NCBI GenBank assembly: GCA_016929035.1
Contig: JAFGJP010000140.1
Span: 1-7,751, forward strand
Direction: 5' to 3'
DNA: 7,751 nt
From: Candidatus Auribacterota bacterium
GTDB taxonomy: Bacteria > Auribacterota > JAFGBW01 > JAFGJP01
A program made the position numbers and the translations under genes. The notes beneath the pieces are model-generated. The model was not told the DNA's origin. It was given only the letters and a program-made list of their open reading frames with translations, and searched no databases. Shown piece after piece: positions 1 to 6,278 of this stretch; position 1 is the first letter of the stretch, and each line of letters opens with the position of its first letter.

Positions 1-78
1 TATGAAACGCTTGAAGTAGCTTTATATCATACACTTGGTGATTTGCCTCTGCCAAAATCTACCCACAGATATTTTTGA
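1..78 (+). CDS. 3' end of an unidentified gene cut by the window edge
   Basis: Frame 1 is open from the first base to a TGA at 76-78. It gives 25 residues ending in ...LPKSTHRYF. The other two forward frames stop within the first 20 bases. The piece is too short to assign to a family. It is followed by a terminator-like hairpin and then a new promoter, which fits the end of a transcription unit. It could also be non-coding sequence that happens to be open, and only the sequence to the left would settle this. Confidence 0.4.
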   Translation, partial: YETLEVALYHTLGDLPLPKSTHRYF

Positions 79-103
79 GGAGGCATAATTATAAATAATC
101 CTT

Positions 104-141
104 CGCTGAATAACAAACAGTATTCACGGATTTCTTTTTTT
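104..141 (+). terminator. weak intrinsic-terminator-like hairpin with T tract
   Basis: The arms TGAATA (107-112) and TATTCA (121-126) pair around an 8-base loop. They extend by two pairs (C104-G128, G105-C127) around a bulged C106. A T-rich run (131-141, TTTCTTTTTTT) follows two bases after the stem. The stem is AT-rich, so it would be a weak terminator. Its position, between the upstream stop at 78 and the promoter at 146, supports the reading. Confidence 0.4.
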
Positions 142-145
142 AAAA

Positions 146-175
146 TTGACATATTTTATAAATATATGTTATATT
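146..175 (+). promoter_or_regulatory. sigma70-type promoter of the epimerase gene
   Basis: A perfect -35 box TTGACA (146-151) is followed by an 18-base spacer and an extended -10 box, TG at 167-168 then TATATT at 170-175. Transcription would start near 182, leaving a leader of about 22 bases that carries the ribosome-binding site. The ATG at 166 lies inside the promoter, which argues strongly that it is not the gene's start. Confidence 0.8.
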
Positions 176-192
176 TTCAGGAAATTCAAATG

Positions 193-198
193 AAGGAG
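193..198 (+). promoter_or_regulatory. ribosome-binding site that fixes the epimerase start
   Basis: AAGGAG sits six bases before the ATG at 205. Together with the promoter just upstream it selects 205, rather than the in-frame ATGs at 166 or 190, as the start codon. Confidence 0.8.
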
Positions 199-204
199 AA
201 CATC

Positions 205-1317
205 ATGAGGATACTCGTAACCGGTGGTGCTGGCTTCATCGGTTCATTTATCGTTGATGAGCTTGTAAAAAAAGGGCACTCTGTTCGTATTTTCGATTCT
301 CTTGACCCTCAGGTGCACCCTCATGGCAAGGCGCCGGAATGGCTTAATAAAAATTCAGAATTTATCCAGGGAGACGTCAGGGATTATGATTCTTTGAAAA
401 AGGCAGTCGACGGGATGGAAGTCGTTTTCCATCATGCTGCTGCTGTCGGGGTCGGCCAGTCCCAGTACCAGATCAAACATTACATCGATGTGAACACCGG
501 AGGAACAGCCAACCTTATGGATATTCTCGCCAATCATAAGAATTCCGTAAAGAAAGTCATCGTCGCCGCTTCCATGAGCAGCTATGGCGAGGGCTCCTAT
601 CATTGTGAAAATCACGGCCTTGTGCGTCCAAATCCAAGACCTGAGGAACAGATGAAAAAAGGCAACTGGGAGCAGACCTGCCCTGTTTGCGGGAAAACAG
701 TCGCTCCAGTCCCTATCCGTGAAGAGGACAGGATGCTTATCAGCTCCATCTATGCTTTAACGAAAAAAGACCAGGAAGATATTGTCATGAACATAGGGAA
801 GACCTACTGTATTCCCTGCGTGTCTCTGCGGTTCTTTAATGTCTACGGCCCGAGGCAATCTCTTTCCAATCCTTATACAGGTGTCGCGGCTATTTTCATG
901 AGCCGCATCAAGAACGATCACCCCCCGGTTGTTTATGAAGACGGCCTCCAGAGCCGCGATCTTATCAGCGTGCATGACATCGTCAGGGCCAATATCATGG
1001 CCATGGAAAAAGATGAAGCCAACTATCAGATCTTTAATGTCGGTGTCCAGAATCCTGTCACCATCCTTGATATCGCCAGAGTTCTTTCCAGGCTTTACGG
1101 AAAAGACATCCAGCCTGTTATACAGAACAAATACCGCAAGGGCGACATACGGCACTGCTTTGCCGACATCAGCAAGATCAAAGACAAAATAGGCTGGAGA
1201 CCTCTAGTCAATTTTGAGGATGGCATGAAAGAGCTCATCGACTGGGCTCATGGCGCACAGGCAGAAGACAAGTTTGACACGGCTCTGAAGGAACTTAAAA
1301 ACAAGGGACTTGTCTGA
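205..1317 (+). CDS. NAD-dependent nucleotide-sugar epimerase, dTDP-L-rhamnose 4-epimerase-like
   Basis: A 370-residue extended short-chain dehydrogenase/reductase, predicted cytosolic, that should epimerise or otherwise modify a nucleotide-activated sugar through a transient NAD-linked keto intermediate. The Rossmann glycine motif TGGAGFIG is at residues 6-13. The catalytic serine region is AASMSSYGEG (121-130), and the catalytic pair is Tyr183/Lys187 in YALTK. Between them is an insertion with C134-x-x-H137 and C159-x-x-C162, a zinc-ribbon-like loop. Such an insertion, with the later FFNVYGPRQSLSNPYTG stretch, is characteristic of dTDP-L-rhamnose 4-epimerases and close relatives. The exact sugar cannot be read from sequence; UDP-glucose 4-epimerase-type activity is the main alternative. 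It has its own promoter and a strong ribosome-binding site. The start at 205 is chosen because the longer frame would begin inside the promoter and the glycine motif normally lies at the very N-terminus. Confidence 0.88.
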   Translation: MRILVTGGAGFIGSFIVDELVKKGHSVRIFDSLDPQVHPHGKAPEWLNKNSEFIQGDVRDYDSLKKAVDGMEVVFHHAAAVGVGQSQYQIKHYIDVNTGGTANLMDILANHKNSVKKVIVAASMSSYGEGSYHCENHGLVRPNPRPEEQMKKGNWEQTCPVCGKTVAPVPIREEDRMLISSIYALTKKDQEDIVMNIGKTYCIPCVSLRFFNVYGPRQSLSNPYTGVAAIFMSRIKNDHPPVVYEDGLQSRDLISVHDIVRANIMAMEKDEANYQIFNVGVQNPVTILDIARVLSRLYGKDIQPVIQNKYRKGDIRHCFADISKIKDKIGWRPLVNFEDGMKELIDWAHGAQAEDKFDTALKELKNKGLV

Positions 1318-1329
1318 TACGGATTAACT

Positions 1330-1360
1330 TGAATATTTCACAAAAATTGTGAAATATTCA
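1330..1360. repeat. perfect 14-bp inverted repeat after the epimerase gene
   Basis: TGAATATTTCACAA (1330-1343) is followed by a 3-base centre and its exact complement (1347-1360). It begins 13 bases after the epimerase stop. As RNA it would be a long AT-rich hairpin. There is no T tract after it, so it is not a classic intrinsic terminator. It could be a 3'-end stabilising stem, a protein-binding operator or a Rho-linked structure. Confidence 0.7.
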
Positions 1361-1369
1361 CACAGCGTG

Positions 1370-1401
1370 CCGTGGTGTAGCTGCAATGCAGCTACAAACG
1401 G
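1370..1401. repeat. second hairpin in the 1318-1560 intergenic region
   Basis: The arms GTAGCTGCA (1377-1385) and TGCAGCTAC (1387-1395) are exact complements around one base. They extend by T1376-A1396 and, across a small internal loop, by CCGT (1370-1373) with ACGG (1398-1401). A real RNA loop would open a few central pairs. No T run follows directly, and its role is unknown. The rest of the interval up to 1497 shows no gene I can support. Confidence 0.5.
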
Positions 1402-1497
1402 GGTTAAGTGCCGGGCTTTTCCTAAAATGCTTGATAGGATCTCTCATCATATCTGTCTTTCATGCGGCAGCTTAATCAATAACGGTATTGTCTACGT

Positions 1498-1527
1498 CTG
1501 TCTTCTGCACCGCGATTCTGTTATAAT
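1498..1527 (+). promoter_or_regulatory. extended -10 promoter of the TMTC-like gene
   Basis: TG (1519-1520) plus a perfect TATAAT (1522-1527) forms an extended -10 box. The best -35 candidate is the weak CTGTCT at 1498-1503, 18 bases upstream, and an extended -10 can work with a poor -35. The predicted start of transcription, near 1534, leaves a leader of about 27 bases before the ATG at 1561. Confidence 0.65.
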
Positions 1528-1560
1528 GATTTCTGTAAAAGACGGCTGGAATAAAAGGTG

Positions 1561-3612
1561 ATGAAAAAAAACATATCGAAAATAAAGACTCCTGATCCAG
1601 GCAGTAAAAAAAAGAATAGAAAAATCTCGTTGTCAATGAAACACGCTATTTGTCTATCTGTAATCATAACTGCAGGGATCCTCAGTTATCTGAACAGTAT
1701 TGATAATTCATTTCATTACGATGATATTGCGTCAATAACAGACAATCGATCTATCAGGGATATATCATTGGTAAGAATATGGAAAGAGAATAATCATTTT
1801 CGATTCGTAGGATTCACGTCTTTTGCTATAAATTATTCCATAAACGGGTTAGAGAACATAAGAGGCTGGCACTATGTCAATATTTCTTTACACATCTGTT
1901 GTGCGATCGCGTTCTATGTTGTCCTGATTCTCATCATGAGGTTATTGGGAAAAGACGGCTCGGCCATATCCCTGTCCGCAGCTCTTCTTTTTTCTGTACA
2001 TCCTCTTTTGAGTGAGCCGGTCAATTATATACAGGCCAGGCACGTCCTTTTTTATTCTTTATTTACCCTGTCCTCGACTATCATCAGCCTTTTGTTTATA
2101 TCAAGCCGAAAATCATTCTCAAAGCTTATTTTTTCATTGTGCATGCTTATCAGCTTTGTTCTTGCAGCCTTATCAAAAGAGGTCGGTATTTTTTATGTCC
2201 CTTCAGCCATACTTTTGACCTTTGCGGCGTTCTGGGATAACATCGAGAATAATTCATTCATAAAAAAAAGATTTTATCTTTTGATCTTTCTGATAGCGGC
2301 AGCGCTGATTCTCATAACGCACTCGATACGTCCGCTGACGAATCTTTTCAGCGCCGGATACAGCCTGGGCCTGGGCAAGAGAACTTTTGTTGTTAATCTC
2401 TTAACTCATTCAGTGATATTCTTTAAATATCTAAAACTTCTTGTGCCTTTGTCATCTCATCTCAACGTTGATCACAATATGACTCTTATTAGACTCAATA
2501 GCTTTTCAGACTGCTTTTTGGCGTTCAGCTCTTTTTTTACTCTCTTATTCTTGAGCTTTATTGCATGGAAAAGAAAAAAAAGAGACCCTTTGTTTTTCTT
2601 TTTATTTTTCTGGGGGATCATGGGTATCTTCCCTTACATGATTGTAACAAAAGGGTCAGCAGAACTTATGATCGAGTATAAGTTCTATCTTTCAGCTATC
2701 GGATTTATCGGGCTGATAATGGTTTTCCTCAACAGGTTCTACCAATATTTATCAATGAAATATCGCCATCGCGGCACGGGGATAATTTATGGAATCATCC
2801 TATCTTTGGCCGTTTTTTTCTGTATAAGCGAAACTCGCAAAAGAAACACAGTCTGGAAAAATGAAATGACTTTATGGGGCGACGCCCTGAGTAAATCGCC
2901 TCAAAGCATCAAGCCTCATCACAATCTTGGAGTCTATTTATCAGAAACCGGAAAGACGGATGATGCGAAGTATTATTTTTATGAGGCGTTAAAAATTCAG
3001 CCCCAAAGCGCACATCTTCACAGCAATCTCGGCACTTTATTCCTGAATGAGGGGAATATTCAGAAAGCTTTTCACCATTTCGAAAAAGCACTGTCATTGG
3101 GTTCTCAAAGCGTTCAAACGTATAACAATATGGGGATCTGTTTCGACAAAATGGGAAAACACGACCAGGCTCTCTATCAATATTATAAAGCGCTTGAGAT
3201 CGACAGGAACAACGCCGATGCTCATAACAATTTAGCTGTTTATTATTCTAAGAAAAAAAACTGGGAGAAATCTTTTTATCATTTTGACAAAGCTCTTCTA
3301 GCGGAACCGAATAACGCAAAAACATATTTCAATATGGGCATTGCATACTTTGAAAAAGGGGATATCGATAAAGCGATTTTTCACTTTTCTCAAACGGCAT
3401 CTTTTGAGCCGGAACATCTCTATGCTCATTATTTTCTGGGCATGCTCTCACATAGTCAAAAAAGGCTGAAAGACGCCGTGCCCCATTATGAAACAGCTAT
3501 TGACCTTGCAAAAAAAGCGAAGAACACGACATTGTTAAAAAAGATTCAAGATCATTATCAGGCCTGCATTGACCAGCTCAACAGCAGCCAGAAGAAGGAC
3601 AATGACGATTAG
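1561..3612 (+). CDS. TMTC/DUF1736-like polytopic membrane protein with six C-terminal TPRs
   Basis: 683 residues. A Lys/Arg-rich N-terminus (1-27) leads into a membrane region of roughly ten to twelve segments (about 29-45, 108-129, 135-150, 162-182, 187-205, 208-225, 237-255, 283-297, 318-335, 343-361, 376-391, 407-421). The first external loop carries HYDD (52-55), the acidic pair expected of GT-C glycosyltransferases. FSVHPLLSEPVN (144-155), LSKEVG (204-209) and the EYKFYLSAIGF stretch (372-382) match conserved spots of TMTC proteins, which are O-mannosyltransferases in animals. Six contiguous 34-residue TPRs fill 449-652. The likely role is transfer of a sugar from a lipid carrier to protein outside the cytoplasm; the substrate is inferred, not shown. 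The ATG at 1561 is used; a GTG at 1558 is possible. AAGG lies only two bases before the ATG, so the ribosome-binding site is poor. The gene appears AT-richer than its neighbours. Confidence 0.82.
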   Translation: MKKNISKIKTPDPGSKKKNRKISLSMKHAICLSVIITAGILSYLNSIDNSFHYDDIASITDNRSIRDISLVRIWKENNHFRFVGFTSFAINYSINGLENIRGWHYVNISLHICCAIAFYVVLILIMRLLGKDGSAISLSAALLFSVHPLLSEPVNYIQARHVLFYSLFTLSSTIISLLFISSRKSFSKLIFSLCMLISFVLAALSKEVGIFYVPSAILLTFAAFWDNIENNSFIKKRFYLLIFLIAAALILITHSIRPLTNLFSAGYSLGLGKRTFVVNLLTHSVIFFKYLKLLVPLSSHLNVDHNMTLIRLNSFSDCFLAFSSFFTLLFLSFIAWKRKKRDPLFFFLFFWGIMGIFPYMIVTKGSAELMIEYKFYLSAIGFIGLIMVFLNRFYQYLSMKYRHRGTGIIYGIILSLAVFFCISETRKRNTVWKNEMTLWGDALSKSPQSIKPHHNLGVYLSETGKTDDAKYYFYEALKIQPQSAHLHSNLGTLFLNEGNIQKAFHHFEKALSLGSQSVQTYNNMGICFDKMGKHDQALYQYYKALEIDRNNADAHNNLAVYYSKKKNWEKSFYHFDKALLAEPNNAKTYFNMGIAYFEKGDIDKAIFHFSQTASFEPEHLYAHYFLGMLSHSQKRLKDAVPHYETAIDLAKKAKNTTLLKKIQDHYQACIDQLNSSQKKDNDD

Positions 3613-3632
3613 ATTATATAATTGCATAATCT
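3611..3632. repeat. AT-rich inverted repeat at the end of the TMTC-like gene
   Basis: AGATTAT (3611-3617) and ATAATCT (3626-3632) are complementary around an 8-base loop, starting within the TAG stop codon. There is no T tract, so it is at best a very weak 3'-end structure. The nearby 14-base palindrome 3660-3673 (five A, TTAA, five T) is similarly AT-rich and may be chance. Confidence 0.3.
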
Positions 3633-3688
3633 GTCTGAAGGGATCAGGAACAATGCTTTAAAAATTAATTTTTCTTCATGCGGTTCTA

Positions 3689-3712
3689 TGTTATAGATAT
3701 GATCGTATAACA
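3689..3712 (+). promoter_or_regulatory. putative extended -10 promoter embedded in an inverted repeat
   Basis: TG (3689-3690) plus TATAGA (3692-3697) is a four-of-six extended -10 box, with no good -35. It is the left arm of a 7-bp inverted repeat, TGTTATA (3689-3695) and TATAACA (3706-3712), with arm centres 17 bases apart. That is a spacing at which a dimeric repressor could sit. The start codon is at 3725, 36 bases from the first base of the motif. Confidence 0.45.
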
Positions 3713-3724
3713 CAAAGTGACAAA

Positions 3725-4132
3725 ATGGTTTTTTCTTATTTATTTATAGGCATGATAGTTGCCGTCAATATTTCCGCGGCTCTTTATGAATCGGCTTTCC
3801 CTCATCAATGGTTTCGCTTCATCATGGCCTTGTTCAATAGAACAACAGCTGTGAGGCTCTATGGCGTCTTCCTCGTCTTTCTATCCGCCTATCTTGCCGC
3901 CGTTATCTTAAGAACTGACATAATAATCCGCATGAAGGGCCTGGTCTGGATCATCGATTTCTATATCGTGTTCAGCGCCTTTCTTCTTCTCTTTTTTACA
4001 AACGCGTTGAAAAAACTCTTTCACTCATTCCAGGACAATATCGAACCACGCGTTCTCAGGAGGGCACTTAATCTCGATTCCTTTTTAAGGCTTGTGGCAA
4101 GCTTTATTCTTGCAGCTTCAATGATCCGATGA
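3725..4132 (+). CDS. small integral membrane protein of unknown function
   Basis: 135 residues with about four hydrophobic segments (roughly 3-20, 44-63, 73-91 and 119-133). A basic loop (94-114) contains KKLFHSFQDN and RVLRR. It begins directly in a hydrophobic segment without a cleavable-signal pattern, so the N-terminus probably stays as a membrane anchor. I do not recognise the family, and no catalytic motif stands out. AAGTGA four bases before the ATG is a weak ribosome-binding site. It seems to have its own promoter just upstream. Its last 15 bases overlap the end of the opposing CPBP-like gene (stop of that gene at 4118-4120), so no terminator fits between the two. It is probably a real gene, judging by its consistent membrane-protein pattern and placed promoter, but it lacks homology evidence here. 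Confidence 0.65.
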   Translation: MVFSYLFIGMIVAVNISAALYESAFPHQWFRFIMALFNRTTAVRLYGVFLVFLSAYLAAVILRTDIIIRMKGLVWIIDFYIVFSAFLLLFFTNALKKLFHSFQDNIEPRVLRRALNLDSFLRLVASFILAASMIR

Positions 4133-5065
4133 AGAAATCTGATTCACCAGCTTTTTGGCCTTATGGCTGTTCAGAAAAGCGATGAGCATCAGTAATAATA
4201 CCCAGCCGAAAACGCCGTCGATGCCCTCGGAAGTCCCGAAAAGCCATTCATAGTCCTTTTTATCAAAGTCGAGAAGTACGCGTCCCATCTTTATCACAAA
4301 AACAGCTCCGGCATGGGTGCCGGCAACAAGAAAAATATTATCGCCGGAATCGTCAAAAAGCCTGCAGAAGAAAATACCGAGAAGAAACAGCCCGATAAGG
4401 GAAAAACCGTGCTGGTCCAATTGGGCAAGGGTCCTGAACGAACTGAAAAAAACTCTGAATCCAATGGCCAGGTCAAATCCATCTGCGCGGGGAAAGCTGA
4501 AAGCCTTGAGAAAATGGGCCGTGGAATAGATAAATGCCGTTATATAAATAGAAGCCCTTTTCCCGAAGTCGTCTCTCAATAAAACAAATAAAATCCCCCA
4601 GACAAAAAGCGTCTCGAAGAAAGCAACAAGCAAAGCTGTTCCGGCCGAGTCGAAAAAGCCGACAACAAGCATGGCCGGCGTTATCTCCTCTCTTAAAATC
4701 CTCACGTGCATTGCCAAACCGCCTAACGTCAAGACGAGGAGTATCAATCCTCCTACCAAAGTTCCTGAAAAAAAGGAACGTGTTCTTGCTTTACCTCTCA
4801 CGTACTTTTTGAAAAGGTCCTTGCTGCGAAAAAAAGAATAAAAAAAGGCGATTCCCGCAATAGCAAGCAGCAGAAAAATCCTGTTGAAAACCCTGTGGAT
4901 GTCAAAAAAAAATCCCATCCTGACCAAGATGAAATCTACAAAGGGCAAAAGAGCGGCTGAAAGGACAGCGCTTCCCACTATCAGGCTCAGAAAAACAACT
5001 GATCTTTTATGTCCCCATCTCCCACGAAGAAAGGTACTTTTCCTGTTCATCGGTAAGGCTGTCAA
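4118..5065 (-). CDS. CPBP-family (CAAX protease/bacteriocin-processing) intramembrane-protease-like protein
   Basis: 315 residues with about eight hydrophobic segments. The CPBP core pattern is visible but altered. Motif 1, normally EExxFRG, reads ETLFVWG (151-157): Glu151 is kept, the second Glu is Thr152 and the Arg is Trp156. The motif 2 histidine is in STAHF (His184) and the third motif is GTHAGAVF (His251). The family cleaves or binds membrane substrates, as in CAAX processing, bacteriocin immunity and regulatory proteolysis. With one catalytic Glu missing this copy may be inactive or act differently. The start is a TTG at 5065 preceded by GGGAG (5072-5076) with a six-base gap; an ATG at 5050 is possible but has no ribosome-binding site. 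The TTG start overlaps ahcY by 59 bases, suggesting cotranscription. Its end overlaps the opposing 135-residue gene by 15 bases. Confidence 0.72.
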   Translation of the reverse strand: MTALPMNRKSTFLRGRWGHKRSVVFLSLIVGSAVLSAALLPFVDFILVRMGFFFDIHRVFNRIFLLLAIAGIAFFYSFFRSKDLFKKYVRGKARTRSFFSGTLVGGLILLVLTLGGLAMHVRILREEITPAMLVVGFFDSAGTALLVAFFETLFVWGILFVLLRDDFGKRASIYITAFIYSTAHFLKAFSFPRADGFDLAIGFRVFFSSFRTLAQLDQHGFSLIGLFLLGIFFCRLFDDSGDNIFLVAGTHAGAVFVIKMGRVLLDFDKKDYEWLFGTSEGIDGVFGWVLLLMLIAFLNSHKAKKLVNQISSSDH

Positions 5066-6278
5066 TTTTGACTCCCATGCACTGCAGTTTTGTAAAGGCT
5101 ATTCTCTTGTCAATCTCTTCAGGAACGCCGTACACTTTTGACGCAAGTTCCTTTCCCTTTTCTACCATGTGCCTGGAACACAGTGCCTGGTTGGCAAAGC
5201 TCATGTCCATCACATTGGCCGGGTGCCCTTCGGCAGAGGCAAGGTTGATCAGGCGCCCTTCACCAAGGACATAGATCCTCAGGCCGTTCTCAAGACAATA
5301 TTCCACAACCATGCTCCGAATCTCTCTTTTCTCTTTTGTCATCTTCTCCAGGGCTTCCAGGTTGATCTCAACATTAAAATGTCCGGAATTGCAGATAATA
5401 GCCCCGTCTTTCATCCTCTTGAAATGCTCGGCATCGATGATATGGATGTCGCCGGTCACCGTGACAAAAACATCGCCCAGCTCCGCCGCTTCCGCAAGGG
5501 GCATGACACGGTAGCCGTCCATGACCGCTTCCAGGGCTCTGAGAGGATCGATCTCTGTAATGATCACATTGGCTCCCATTCCCCTCGCGCGCATGGCAAC
5601 GCCTCTTCCGCACCATCCGTACCCGCAAACAACAAAAACCGAACCGGCCATAAGAATGTTCGTCGCTCTCAGAATGCCGTCTATTGTGCTCTGTCCTGTT
5701 CCATAGCGATTGTCAAAAAAATGTTTTGTTGTCGCGTCGTTGACAGCAATGATCGGGTATTTCAGGACTCCCTTTTCCGCCATGCTTTTCAGCCGTATGA
5801 CGCCTGTTGTCGTTTCTTCCGTTCCTCCTCTGATATCTTTCAGGAGTTCTGTCCTCTTTGTATGTATTGTCGAAACAAGATCGGCGCCGTCATCCATCGT
5901 AATAACAGGCCCGTTATCCAGCACGGCATTGATGTGGCGGTAATATGTCTCGTTATCTTCGCCTTTGATCGCGAACGTCTTAATCCCAAAATCTTTTATA
6001 AGGGAGGCGGCAACATCGTCCTGTGTGCTGAGGGGATTCGAAGCGCACAGAGACACATCCGCTCCTCCGGCCTTGAGCGTAATAGCCAGGTTGGCGGTTT
6101 CTGTCGTCACATGCAGACATGCGGCGATGCGGATGTCCTTTAACGGTTTCTGCTCTGCAAATTCGTTCCTTATTTTGCGAAGTACCGGCATTTGTCTCTC
6201 AGCCCATTCTATTCTCAGCCGTCCTTGATCGTGAAGCCCGATGTCCTTCGCATCAAACTGGCTATCTTTTAAATCCAT
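5007..6278 (-). CDS. ahcY: adenosylhomocysteinase (S-adenosyl-L-homocysteine hydrolase)
   Basis: 423 residues, cytosolic. It splits S-adenosylhomocysteine into adenosine and homocysteine with tightly bound NAD+, relieving product inhibition of methyltransferases. Visible landmarks are His56 in CLHVTTETA, Asp130 in MDDGAD, Glu155, and Lys185/Asp189/Asn190 in TTKHFFDNRYGTG. The NAD-binding loop is GYGWCGRG (219-226), followed by His300 in NSGHF and His352 in EGHP. The C-terminus ends YLSSWEMGT, so the protein is complete. It is the short form, lacking the roughly 40-residue insertion of many bacterial enzymes and resembling archaeal and Thermotoga types. One archaeal member of that group is known to prefer S-inosylhomocysteine, so that substrate is an alternative. 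GGAGG (6284-6288) six bases before the ATG supports the start. It lies downstream of metK in the same direction and overlaps the CPBP-like gene at its 3' end. Confidence 0.97.
   Translation of the reverse strand: MDLKDSQFDAKDIGLHDQGRLRIEWAERQMPVLRKIRNEFAEQKPLKDIRIAACLHVTTETANLAITLKAGGADVSLCASNPLSTQDDVAASLIKDFGIKTFAIKGEDNETYYRHINAVLDNGPVITMDDGADLVSTIHTKRTELLKDIRGGTEETTTGVIRLKSMAEKGVLKYPIIAVNDATTKHFFDNRYGTGQSTIDGILRATNILMAGSVFVVCGYGWCGRGVAMRARGMGANVIITEIDPLRALEAVMDGYRVMPLAEAAELGDVFVTVTGDIHIIDAEHFKRMKDGAIICNSGHFNVEINLEALEKMTKEKREIRSMVVEYCLENGLRIYVLGEGRLINLASAEGHPANVMDMSFANQALCSRHMVEKGKELASKVYGVPEEIDKRIAFTKLQCMGVKIDSLTDEQEKYLSSWEMGT

Noticed and set aside
757..1155. 132-codon - strand frame inside the epimerase gene
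   Set aside because: Shadow of a well-supported gene; no independent signals.
1349..1561. 70-codon open frame ending at the TMTC-like gene start (TGATG overlap)
   Set aside because: It starts inside a perfect hairpin with a non-ATG codon and has no ribosome-binding site. It spans a second hairpin and the promoter, and the Cys-rich product shows no recognisable pattern.
4087..4105. 8-bp hairpin near the end of the 135-residue gene as a terminator
   Set aside because: It lies inside coding sequence of one gene, has a G-U pair, and has only a broken T stretch on one strand and A on the other.
5169..6143. 324-codon open frame on the + strand
   Set aside because: It lies wholly antisense to ahcY, whose translation is unmistakable. 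The product resembles no protein and there is no ribosome-binding site; it is a by-product of ahcY codon use.
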